Notes under the pieces: generated by a model
Databases searched by the model: none
What the model saw: only the letters and a program-made list of their open reading frames with translations
Told to the model about the DNA's origin: nothing
Program-made: the position numbers and the translations under genes
DNA from: a virus
Virus record (IMG/VR): IMGVR_UViG_3300025141_000724
Location: 1-24,348 of that record
Length of the DNA: 24,348 nt
Direction: 5' to 3' (one strand)
Shown here: in pieces, positions 1 to 6,528 of the stretch
How the letters are laid out: the number at the start of each line of letters is the position of its first letter
How positions within the stretch are numbered: the stretch's first letter is position 1

Positions 1-2363
1 ATTTTTTGTAATTTATTTACAAGATCATCTAAATCTGATTTTCGTTCACGTGCATGATACAAACTATTTATCTTTTCAGTTAAATCATCTAACTTAACCA
101 AATAATCTTTAACCACATCCTTATCAACTTCTAATTTTTTCTTGGTTTCTATAGCATCTAATGTAAAAGGATTACTCATACAATATTCACAATTATCGTC
201 CCATTCTAAATTGCCAAGTTTTTCTATTTTATCTAATTTGGAACGAACTTCTATTTTCATCTTATCTAAATCTATATCAAGTTCTTTTTTATTATTCTCT
301 AAATTTTCTAACTCGACAAATTTTTCTTCAGTTTTTTCATTCTTATGACTTTGTATTTTTATACTTAATTCTGTATACAATAAACTTGCCTTTTCAACTC
401 TCATATCAACTTCACCAAGTTCAGTATCAATATTACTCAAAGTATCAAATAATACATTTTTATTTTCTTTTAATTTATCTATATCCTCAACAGATTTATC
501 AGTTTGTCTTAATTTTTTTGATAAAGATATAATATTAGTTTCAATTAATTTCTTTTTAGATTGTACTTCTTTACGCTCTTTAACTAATTGTTTATTAGTT
601 TCTTTAAATTGTTTTTTATATTCTTTTATTTCTGATAATTCTCTTTCCCAATCATTATCTTTGAAATTTTTAAGTACTGCTGATACATCTTTTATTTCAT
701 CAGATGCTGTAGTCCATAACTTATCAAATATTTCCAAACCCATAAATTGAGCAAGAAGTGTTTTCTTTTCCTTTTGAGTTTTTTCAATGAATACAGAATT
801 TTTTATTTGTGAAGATAATGCAGTTAGAATAAAATCATCATAAGAACCAATTACTTTTCGTATGTTAGCATCAGTACTTCTCCTTTGATCTCCATTCATA
901 GAAATTTTTTCACCAAGATCATCAATGGTATAAAAATCAACATCAACCTTAACATTACCTTTTCTTTGTTTTTTGGCAACTCTCTCAATAAAATAATCTT
1001 GATTATCTATTTCGAAATTTACTTTACAAAAAAACTCTCTTTTTTTATTATTAAGAACATTTTCTGCTTTAAAGGCCCTACTACAAGTATCGAATAAACA
1101 AAAAGACAACGCATCTAATAAAGAAGATTTACCAGCCGCATTTGGAGCAAACATTCCAACTATTCCATTAAGTTTTGTAAAATTTACCTCATTATTCTCA
1201 CCATAACTAAACATATTAGAAAACTCAAATGTTTTCAATTTCCAATTAACATTTCTATATACTTCTTCTTCTGGTAAATCTTGATTTAAAGATTCATTAA
1301 TATTTTTTATTTTAAGTAATGTTTCATCATCTACAATATGATTAGCATTCAAATAATCTACTATTAATTGATATTGAACATCAGTATTACTTATATCACC
1401 TATCTGTATAGTTTTGTTTCTAATTCTATCTGTATTATATAACGCATCAGTTCTCGTAACCGACATTTCTTCTATACCATATTTGTTATGAATAATTGCA
1501 AGAGCTTTTTTCAATTCTGTTGCAGACGTATTAGAAACTCTTACTCGTAATCTAGCCTTTTTTGGCATATCATCAATATTTGGTACTACACCTTTATCTA
1601 TATCTAACGTATAATAACCATAATCATTTGGTATATCTATATATTCTGATTTTCTATTTATAACATCCCATAGTAAATAGCCGTGGTCTAATCCTTCACC
1701 ATGATTTTGTTGAACTAAAGAACCACAATAAGAAATAGTTTCATCTTTATTCAAATGTTGTCGTTTATGAATATCACCCAATAACCCCATATCATAACCT
1801 TTGAATTGAGTAATCTTTACATCAGATGGTAATCTAAATCCTAAATCGGTTTGACATTTATCTACTGTACCATGAAACAAAACTATTTTAGTTTCACCTT
1901 CTACATCTTTAGCTTTTATATAATCTTTTTTCTTATCCCAAACATCCCATACTACAAATGATACATCTGCACATTTATATACACCAGTATCTTTTAAATA
2001 ATGTAAATTGGGATGATTAAGATTATTCACGATTGGTGTCAGAACATCAAGACGAGAACGATTATTTAAATTACAATCGTGATTACCAGCAATGATAATA
2101 GTAGGACATATATCTGCCAGATTTTTAAATAACCTTGATAATTGGTCAACCAATTCTGGAGACATATCTGTTTTAGAGTGAGCAATATCACCACCAATAT
2201 ATGCTACCGCATTATCTTTATTTTTCCGTACTTCTGCATAAGTTCTTTCAAAAACCTGTTCATATTCTTTATGTCGTTTAAGATTTCGGATTTGGATATC
2301 CGATATGTGGTGAATGTGTTTTAGCTTACGAAATGGAACTTTTACAACATTTGTTTCAATCAA
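1..2363 (-). CDS. gp47-gp46: Fused gp47-like (SbcD/Mre11) nuclease and gp46-like (SbcC/Rad50) ATPase, partial
   Basis: One open frame of 787 codons enters from a TTG start and runs off the left edge with no stop. Residues 1-200 carry calcineurin-type phosphoesterase motifs: SDIQ (21-24), GDIAH (about 58-62), GNHD (93-96), H164 and GDIH (196-199). After a linker around residues 350-385 comes a Rad50/SbcC N-lobe whose P-loop APNAAGKS ends in G411-K412-S413 (Walker A, with Ala in the first Gly position). A long Lys/Glu-rich coiled coil follows and reaches a zinc-hook CEYC at C725-C728, so the second coiled-coil arm and the Walker B/signature lobe lie outside the window. In T4, gp47 and gp46 are separate proteins forming a nuclease/ATPase for host DNA breakdown and recombination-dependent replication. 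The TTG start overlaps the upstream TGA (TTGA) and has AAGGA 6 nt upstream. Motif I has Gln where the family usually has His. Confidence 0.9.
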   Translation of the reverse strand, partial: MIETNVVKVPFRKLKHIHHISDIQIRNLKRHKEYEQVFERTYAEVRKNKDNAVAYIGGDIAHSKTDMSPELVDQLSRLFKNLADICPTIIIAGNHDCNLNNRSRLDVLTPIVNNLNHPNLHYLKDTGVYKCADVSFVVWDVWDKKKDYIKAKDVEGETKIVLFHGTVDKCQTDLGFRLPSDVKITQFKGYDMGLLGDIHKRQHLNKDETISYCGSLVQQNHGEGLDHGYLLWDVINRKSEYIDIPNDYGYYTLDIDKGVVPNIDDMPKKARLRVRVSNTSATELKKALAIIHNKYGIEEMSVTRTDALYNTDRIRNKTIQIGDISNTDVQYQLIVDYLNANHIVDDETLLKIKNINESLNQDLPEEEVYRNVNWKLKTFEFSNMFSYGENNEVNFTKLNGIVGMFAPNAAGKSSLLDALSFCLFDTCSRAFKAENVLNNKKREFFCKVNFEIDNQDYFIERVAKKQRKGNVKVDVDFYTIDDLGEKISMNGDQRRSTDANIRKVIGSYDDFILTALSSQIKNSVFIEKTQKEKKTLLAQFMGLEIFDKLWTTASDEIKDVSAVLKNFKDNDWERELSEIKEYKKQFKETNKQLVKERKEVQSKKKLIETNIISLSKKLRQTDKSVEDIDKLKENKNVLFDTLSNIDTELGEVDMRVEKASLLYTELSIKIQSHKNEKTEEKFVELENLENNKKELDIDLDKMKIEVRSKLDKIEKLGNLEWDDNCEYCMSNPFTLDAIETKKKLEVDKDVVKDYLVKLDDLTEKINSLYHARERKSDLDDLVNKLQK

Positions 2364-2584
2364 ACAAAATCCTTAATATGTTTTTTAACATCATTTATAA
2401 ATTTATCTGGTACTATTATATCCCATGCTATTGGATTAATCATATCACCTTGATAATATTTAGTACACTCATCTAATTGATTCATAAAATTAAAAGTTTG
2501 GCATACACTTTCCATAAGTTCAGAGTTGGTAATATGAACTTTCCACTCATCATAATATTTCCATATGTTTTTTTGTTGTACCAT
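2360..2584 (-). CDS. Small hypothetical protein between primase and recombination genes
   Basis: A 74-residue acidic to neutral protein, rich in aromatic residues and without signal peptide or membrane segment. I recognise no domain. It overlaps the 3' end of the primase frame by 35 nt and its TGA overlaps the TTG start of the gp47/46 fusion, so it sits inside a translationally coupled replication/recombination block. No strong Shine-Dalgarno precedes the ATG at 2584 and the next in-frame Met is well inside, so the start is the least certain part. The large overlap with the primase is unusual for this compact genome, but the frame fits exactly between two real genes. Confidence 0.6.
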   Translation of the reverse strand: MVQQKNIWKYYDEWKVHITNSELMESVCQTFNFMNQLDECTKYYQGDMINPIAWDIIVPDKFINDVKKHIKDFV

Positions 2585-3491
2585 TCAATTTTATTTTCAT
2601 TAAATCTGAAAACCTCGTTGTTTGTGTTCTTTGTATTAAATATAACAAACTTTTAAAACCAATTTCATTTGGGTCTTTTTCTTTTAATTTCATCATTCTA
2701 ACATCTATACCATTATTAATAAAATTCTCTGAAATTTTTACTGCGTCTTGCAACGCATCATTATCTAAAGCTAAATATATAGTATTAACCTTAGATTCAA
2801 TTATTTTTTTCTGTAAACATGACATTACATTTTTTCCAAATAAAGGTATAGCATTCCTTTTAAAAGACATTGCATCAAATACACCCTCACATAATATAAT
2901 TGGTTCATCCCAATTAACAAATAAATCAAATCCGATTATATCTTTTGTAGTTGTTGAATTACGATATTTCATTATACTATTATAAAAATCTCTACCTACG
3001 AAAAAATTTAGTTGACCTTCAGAATCATAACTTGGTATAATAACTCTGTTACTATAAAATCCTTCATCACAATAACCGATATTATATTTTAAAATGTCAC
3101 TATCATCAATTCCTCTATTGTGTAAATAAGTTAATGCATGTCGTCTTACAATACCATCACCACCATTTTTAAGTGGTTTAAATTCTTTTGGTAATAATAC
3201 TTTTTTCCCCACTTCCTTACTTTCTGATTTATAACGTGGAATATCATCTACTAATTCTCTCAATTCATCAAAATGTTGTTTAGATGCTCCTATCTTTTTC
3301 AATAACTGAAATAAATTACGTCCACCTACATTAGACACCCAACAATGCCATTTACCATTTTGAATATTAATTTGTAATTTGGGTTTATGATGTGAAACAA
3401 AAGGTGACCAATACATATATTCATTCAACTTTTTAAGTTTTGTTCCATTAGAGTTTAATACTCTATTAAGTAAATTAACTATTTTATTCAT
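2550..3491 (-). CDS. gp61-like: DNA primase, DnaG/gp61-like, with degraded zinc-binding motif
   Basis: A 313-residue protein. The N-terminal region (28-62) has the layout of a CHC2-type zinc-binding domain (WSPF..HHKPKLQIN....KWHCW), but three expected cysteines are Ser29, Val32 and Ser53; only Cys50 remains. Residues 149-170 (RVIIP...GQLNFFVGRDF) match the core of DnaG-like primases. A TOPRIM domain follows with EGVFD (Glu202, Asp206), the acidic pair Asp243-x-Asp245 in LDND, and a conserved-looking KDPNE near 272-276. It should synthesise RNA primers for lagging-strand replication, with metal bound by the TOPRIM acids. Its start overlaps the upstream nuclease gene by 8 nt. The loss of the zinc ligands suggests altered template recognition or a structural finger that no longer needs metal. 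Confidence 0.87.
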   Translation of the reverse strand: MNKIVNLLNRVLNSNGTKLKKLNEYMYWSPFVSHHKPKLQINIQNGKWHCWVSNVGGRNLFQLLKKIGASKQHFDELRELVDDIPRYKSESKEVGKKVLLPKEFKPLKNGGDGIVRRHALTYLHNRGIDDSDILKYNIGYCDEGFYSNRVIIPSYDSEGQLNFFVGRDFYNSIMKYRNSTTTKDIIGFDLFVNWDEPIILCEGVFDAMSFKRNAIPLFGKNVMSCLQKKIIESKVNTIYLALDNDALQDAVKISENFINNGIDVRMMKLKEKDPNEIGFKSLLYLIQRTQTTRFSDLMKIKLNGTTKKHMEIL

Positions 3492-3819
3492 TCAGTAATT
3501 CCAACAACTTATCAAATTCTAAAACAGCATATGTCTTTGTTCTGTTTCTTTTAAATATAACCAAAGGTGTATGATTATCACTATTTTCTTCAGCTTGTTC
3601 TAATGCTCCCCATATATTAAGTTTTTCTTGATTTTTACATTCTACACTAAATGGAAACAATCTACGAGCTGCGGGTGACAATAAAATATCCTCACCACTA
3701 TCTCCCATAGTAATAGAACGAACATCATCTTCTTCTAATATATTAAATTTTTCTAATATTAAGTCTCTGACTTTATTCTGTAACCGTTTACCTTTATTCT
3801 TAGCTGAACGTGGTTTCAT
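3484..3819 (-). CDS. Probable PD-(D/E)XK-type nuclease (Holliday-junction-resolvase-like)
   Basis: A 111-residue basic protein. The arrangement GED (42-44), a strand, then VECKN (59-63) gives the D-(x)n-E-x-K core of PD-(D/E)XK nucleases with likely metal ligands Asp44, Glu60 and Lys62. The helix after it, with GALEQAEEN (71-79), fits the usual Gln-containing motif. The N-terminal segment RLQNKVRDLILEKF resembles the first helix, although Gln14 stands where a Glu is common. Size and context (directly upstream of primase and gp47/46) favour a DNA repair/recombination role such as a resolvase. It is the first gene after an 80-bp gap that holds a candidate promoter. The exact substrate cannot be told from sequence alone. 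Confidence 0.65.
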   Translation of the reverse strand: MKPRSAKNKGKRLQNKVRDLILEKFNILEEDDVRSITMGDSGEDILLSPAARRLFPFSVECKNQEKLNIWGALEQAEENSDNHTPLVIFKRNRTKTYAVLEFDKLLELLNE

Positions 3820-3857
3820 GTATATATTATTCTTTTCTTTGGAAATTAAAACATCCT

Positions 3858-3884
3858 ATTATAATTATTAAGAGAAAAACTCAA
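3858..3884 (-). promoter_or_regulatory. Candidate sigma70-like promoter for the DNA-metabolism genes
   Basis: Minus-strand reading gives TTGAGT (3884-3879) and a perfect TATAAT (3863-3858) with a 15-nt spacer, in the 80-bp gap (3820-3899) that separates the leader-protein cassette from the nuclease/primase/recombination genes. This is one of the longest gaps in the window and sits at a functional boundary, which supports a separate early or middle transcription unit. The spacer is shorter than the usual 17 nt and the region is AT-rich, so chance occurrence is possible. I saw no hairpin plus T-run terminator in the gap. Confidence 0.4.
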
Positions 3885-3899
3885 ATTACATTTTATTTT

Positions 3900-4481
3900 T
3901 TACAACCATTTATGTAATTCTTTTTTTGCAAACTTCTCCGCTTTTTCTTCCCATTTATTGTCATCATGTGGATCTAACCCATCATAATTAGCCATTGTAC
4001 CAGCTTGAGTATATTTCTTTATATATTTTTTAATACCTAATCTCTTAGCATCCAATGCGTGTTTTATTTCATGCAATACAGTCATAAGAAATGCTTTAGC
4101 TGATTTATATGATGGTCTTAAAGCTATTGTATCAGTTTCAGGAATATATTCACCAAATTGTTTACCAGTTCCAATTTTTACTTTAGATTTCAATCCATAT
4201 GACTTTACTAACGCAGTAGCACTTTCATGATAATCAACTCTTTCTAATAAAGGTTTCATCTTCATCATTGCTGGTCTTTTCCAACTTCTATAAGTTTCAT
4301 CATCAGGTTTAACTAATTCCTTACTACCGACCATAATATAACCAGTTGTTTTAGAAACAGATTTTTCTAATGATTTCTTTTTTGAATTCCATTGAGAAGG
4401 TTTAATAAAAGCAGTATATCCTTTGACACCTTTAATATTACCAGTTACACTTCCTTCAAGTATGTCTTTTAATTTAATCAT
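3900..4481 (-). CDS. Leader-bearing zincin-like metallopeptidase, probable injected head protein
   Basis: A 193-residue protein starting MIKLKDILE^G, the shared leader with a predicted prohead-protease site (I-L-E) after Glu9. Residues 115-141 read like a zincin core ending in VLHEIKH, an HExxH motif with His137, Glu138 and His141. Downstream, WEEKAEKFAKKE (177-188) fits the glutamate-bearing helix that supplies the third zinc ligand in many gluzincins and ImmA/IrrE-like peptidases. The protein is Lys-rich, like T4 internal proteins. It is the last cassette gene and overlaps the Nudix gene by 8 nt. I infer a protease packaged in the head and injected to cut a host protein. A structural maturation role, or a catalytically dead homologue, is possible. 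The motif is seen; the role is inferred. Confidence 0.75.
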   Translation of the reverse strand: MIKLKDILEGSVTGNIKGVKGYTAFIKPSQWNSKKKSLEKSVSKTTGYIMVGSKELVKPDDETYRSWKRPAMMKMKPLLERVDYHESATALVKSYGLKSKVKIGTGKQFGEYIPETDTIALRPSYKSAKAFLMTVLHEIKHALDAKRLGIKKYIKKYTQAGTMANYDGLDPHDDNKWEEKAEKFAKKELHKWL

Positions 4482-4875
4482 TTTCTATAGTTTCCTTAAC
4501 CCAATCATCTATTGGCTCTGGTAAACTACCCTTATTAAAATATCCCCAATCAATATGTTCGTGATCTAAATGAGGCACAAATCTTTTTTCACCCTTAAAA
4601 GTATATAAATAAAATGTTCCACCATTATCTTTTTTATATGTTTGTGATAATTCTGGAATACCATTTAATACTATTTGAGTTTCTTCTTTGAATTCTCTAA
4701 TTGCTCCTTCTAATGGTTCTTCACCAATCATCATATGTCCTTTAGGAACATTCCATTTTCCAGAACCAGCACTTAAACACAATAATACTTGATCATCATA
4801 ATGGTATAAAATTCCACCACTATCTTTAGTATCGTTTTCATCTCGTTCAAATATCAAATCTTTTAATTTAATCAT
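4474..4875 (-). CDS. Leader-bearing Nudix hydrolase, probable injected head protein
   Basis: A 133-residue protein with leader MIKLKDLIFE^R (I-F-E site after Glu10). Residues 46-68 form a full Nudix box: Gly46, Glu52, Arg60-Glu61, Glu64-Glu65, matching G-x5-E-x7-RE-x2-EE, with Gln67 in place of the last Gly. The preceding WNVPKGH (41-47) is typical of Nudix enzymes acting on capped or polyphosphorylated nucleotides. The family hydrolyses X-linked nucleoside diphosphates with Mg2+. T4 has a NudE enzyme, but I know of none with a capsid-targeting leader. Possible substrates include signalling dinucleotides, NAD/ADP-ribose or mRNA 5' ends; the sequence does not decide. It overlaps the metallopeptidase gene by 8 nt and follows the upstream gene by 3 nt. 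Confidence 0.88.
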   Translation of the reverse strand: MIKLKDLIFERDENDTKDSGGILYHYDDQVLLCLSAGSGKWNVPKGHMMIGEEPLEGAIREFKEETQIVLNGIPELSQTYKKDNGGTFYLYTFKGEKRFVPHLDHEHIDWGYFNKGSLPEPIDDWVKETIEND

Positions 4876-4878
4876 TTT

Positions 4879-5145
4879 TTATCTTTTATATTTTTTCTGA
4901 TAATCTTTACTTTTTTTCCAATAAATCTTTTGTAACTTTTTAATACCAGCTTCTAAACTATTCATAGCAGTCTTATGTACCCACCAATAATCATCTTCAA
5001 TAGAACGATCTTTTTTAGACCTGTATAAATCAAGTCCTCTTTCAAAAACCCCCAATGAACTTTTTACATTTCGAAGAGTTTTAATAAATTCTTTTGTATC
5101 ACCACCTGCCGCCTCTTTTATAAGTAATTTTTTTAATTTAATCAT
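4879..5145 (-). CDS. Leader-bearing small basic helical protein (internal-protein-like)
   Basis: An 88-residue protein with leader MIKLKKLLIKE^A; here the predicted I-K-E site falls after Glu11 and is followed by Ala, as in T4 IPI-III. The body is lysine-rich and predicted largely helical, with aromatic pairs (YWW) and a strongly basic C terminus (KKSKDYQKKYKR). I recognise no enzyme motif. Size and charge resemble T4 internal proteins, which are packaged with the DNA and injected. Its ATG overlaps the stop of the upstream gene (ATGA). The function is unknown; anti-restriction or other counter-defence roles are known for T4 IPI and remain a guess here. Confidence 0.75.
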   Translation of the reverse strand: MIKLKKLLIKEAAGGDTKEFIKTLRNVKSSLGVFERGLDLYRSKKDRSIEDDYWWVHKTAMNSLEAGIKKLQKIYWKKSKDYQKKYKR

Positions 5146-5474
5146 TTCATTTCTCTCGAACCACTTGTACCTTCACCACGTGCAAGTCTATCTAAATGCA
5201 TTCTTTCTGCTTTAGACATTTTAGACCAATGTTTCTGTACACCTTTTAAACCTTTTTTTGCATTTTTATCTCTTGTCTTTTTCAACATCACAAATATTAT
5301 ATGATGTTTTTCTCTATCACTTAGTTTAGGTGGAATTACCACACCACCTTTTTTTGGGTCACGAGATACAGGTGCTTTTAATTTCTTTTTAAGTGCAGAA
5401 ATCTCACTTTTACTTAAAGGTTTTCCCATCCTTTTAGTCCATTGTTCAAATAATAAATCTTTTAATTTTATCAT
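5142..5474 (-). CDS. Leader-bearing basic protein of 110 residues (internal-protein-like)
   Basis: I start this gene at 5474 rather than at an in-frame ATG 39 nt upstream, because the downstream ATG gives the shared leader MIKLKDLLFE^Q (L-F-E site after Glu10) and overlaps the upstream stop as TAATG. The mature part is very basic, with KKKLKAPVSRDPKKGG around 28-43 and a helical KHWSKMSKAERMHLDRLARG stretch near the C terminus. It has no signal peptide, membrane segment or recognised catalytic motif. A DNA-binding or DNA-packaged role is plausible from charge and leader. It is tightly coupled to both neighbours. Confidence 0.75.
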   Translation of the reverse strand: MIKLKDLLFEQWTKRMGKPLSKSEISALKKKLKAPVSRDPKKGGVVIPPKLSDREKHHIIFVMLKKTRDKNAKKGLKGVQKHWSKMSKAERMHLDRLARGEGTSGSREMK

Positions 5475-5845
5475 TACCAATCCCAACCCATTATAGTTTT
5501 CTTTGTTTTCCAATTGTGTGCTACTTCAGCTGGTGTAAATTTTTTATCTACCTTTGGATTCCAAGTTTTATAATATTCTCTTCTTGGCCAACCTTTTCCA
5601 GCATATTTACTTGAACCGGCTTCCATAGTTTGCCAATCTTTAACTAAATTACCATCTTCAACCCAAGCGTGTTTATATCGTTTTCCTTTAGAAATCCATT
5701 TATTCTGTACCGTTCCATATGCAATTTTCATCTTCTTATTTGCTTGTTTATTATCTTGGTTCATAATTCCCATCTTCCAAGCATAAGAAAGACATTCACC
5801 ACAAGCGATTGTTGCTTCTATAAATAATGATTTTAACTTAATCAT
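5474..5845 (-). CDS. Leader-bearing protein with Cys-His-Asp pattern, possible papain/transglutaminase fold
   Basis: A 123-residue protein with leader MIKLKSLFIE^A. The -3 residue is Phe rather than Ile/Leu, the one leader that departs from strict [I/L]xE, although Glu10-Ala11 is kept. After it come CGECLSYAW (15-23), RYKHAWVEDG (56-65) and VKDW (68-71). A Cys at a helix start, then HxWVE and an Asp on the next strand, is the order of catalytic residues in transglutaminase/papain-like folds; candidates are Cys18 (or Cys15), His59 and Asp70. This would make it a small cysteine peptidase, amidase or transglutaminase-like enzyme delivered with the DNA. The assignment is by motif order only. The gene ends in the TAATG overlap with the next leader gene. 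Confidence 0.6.
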   Translation of the reverse strand: MIKLKSLFIEATIACGECLSYAWKMGIMNQDNKQANKKMKIAYGTVQNKWISKGKRYKHAWVEDGNLVKDWQTMEAGSSKYAGKGWPRREYYKTWNPKVDKKFTPAEVAHNWKTKKTIMGWDW

Positions 5846-5860
5846 TTTATTTTTCGATAA

Positions 5861-6106
5861 TTATTTTGCTCCAAAGACTTTGGAAAAGAAACCTTTTTTC
5901 TTCTTCTTTCCTTTTCCGGCTTTTTCACCTTTCTTTTTCTTCTTCTTTTTCTTCTTCTTCACATCTTCACTATCTGATAGAATTACTTGACAACACTCTT
6001 TAACTTCTGTTGTATTACAAGTCTGAGTTACTGCCTCTTGTCCATTCATAGGAACTACACCAAATAGTATTGCTAAAGAAAGAATATATTTCAATATATT
6101 TTTCAT
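5861..6106 (-). CDS. Exported poly-lysine protein embedded in the leader cassette
   Basis: An 81-residue protein without the MIKLK leader. It begins with a signal peptide (MKN + hydrophobic 5-18) and likely cleavage near NG/Q (22-23). A short Cys-containing segment follows (C30, C38, C39), then ten consecutive lysines (50-59), a GEKAGKGK linker, five more lysines (67-71) and the ending GFFSKVFGAK. The mature protein would be secreted to the periplasm and extremely cationic, with an amphipathic tail. GGAGA-type Shine-Dalgarno lies just before the ATG. The lysine tracts come from mixed AAG/AAA runs. Possible roles are membrane or LPS perturbation, or binding of nucleic acid or peptidoglycan; none is shown by sequence. 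Confidence 0.7.
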   Translation of the reverse strand: MKNILKYILSLAILFGVVPMNGQEAVTQTCNTTEVKECCQVILSDSEDVKKKKKKKKKKGEKAGKGKKKKKGFFSKVFGAK

Positions 6107-6129
6107 ATTATTTCTCCATTTGTTAATTT

Positions 6130-6528
6130 TTATAATCTTTTAACCCAACTCAATACATTAGATAATCTTAAACCGTTAGATACTAAAACTTCTGTTTCTT
6201 CTGAACCTTTAGGGTGTTTTGATTTAATAGCATCTTGTAATGTTTTAATCATCATTTTTTTCACACTAGATGATACTTTCTTTTTCTTCTTTCTACCCCA
6301 ATCATTTACACCATCTGCAGGACCACTACCTACACCCGAAAAAAATGGAGCACCATAATTTGGTTTATCATTCCAATCTATTGTTTGCCATCCACCATAA
6401 TGAGATTTACCATATACAAAAGTCCATGGATCATTACCTGCAGCTGCACTATAATAAGAATCACCGATTTTAATATCAGCGTCTGTCAACTTTTCACCTT
6501 CAGATAATAAATCTTTTAACTTAATCAT
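6130..6528 (-). CDS. Leader-bearing protein, Gly/Trp/Tyr-rich with basic C-terminal half
   Basis: A 132-residue protein with leader MIKLKDLLSE^G (L-S-E site after Glu10). The middle part is rich in Gly, Trp, Tyr and Asp (about 22-78), looking like a small beta domain. A GRKKKKK stretch follows near 78-84, then a helical C terminus. I recognise no family. The two-part build (beta domain plus basic helix) differs from the other cassette members, which supports cargo diversity behind a common leader. Its ATG overlaps the stop of the upstream leader gene by 4 nt (ATGA). Confidence 0.75.
   Translation of the reverse strand: MIKLKDLLSEGEKLTDADIKIGDSYYSAAAGNDPWTFVYGKSHYGGWQTIDWNDKPNYGAPFFSGVGSGPADGVNDWGRKKKKKVSSSVKKMMIKTLQDAIKSKHPKGSEETEVLVSNGLRLSNVLSWVKRL

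Noticed and set aside
885-1097. Plus-strand open frame inside the recombination gene
   Set aside because: It lies entirely antisense to the gp47/46 frame, whose motifs are clear, and its product is low-complexity Ile/Asn/Phe without family features. The same applies to plus-strand frames at 142-348, 2142-2324, 6270-6473, 9660-9854, 12505-12744, 12962-13177, 13842-14039 and 17208-17420.
1200-1330. Possible frameshift or hidden stop separating gp47 and gp46
   Set aside because: Codon-by-codon reading across this stretch gives no stop and sensible sequence on both sides.
3820-3899. Rho-independent terminator after the leader cassette
   Set aside because: No GC-containing stem followed by a T-run on the minus strand could be drawn in this AT-rich gap.
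5475-5513. Upstream ATG adding 13 residues to the 110-residue leader protein
   Set aside because: It would overlap the previous gene by 40 nt and bury the MIKLK leader that is N-terminal in all six sister genes; the ATG at 5474 gives the usual stop-start overlap.
5930-5965. Programmed frameshifting at the A/AAG-rich lysine tract
   Set aside because: Slippery-looking runs exist, but I see no downstream pseudoknot or meaningful alternate-frame product; the in-frame protein is complete.
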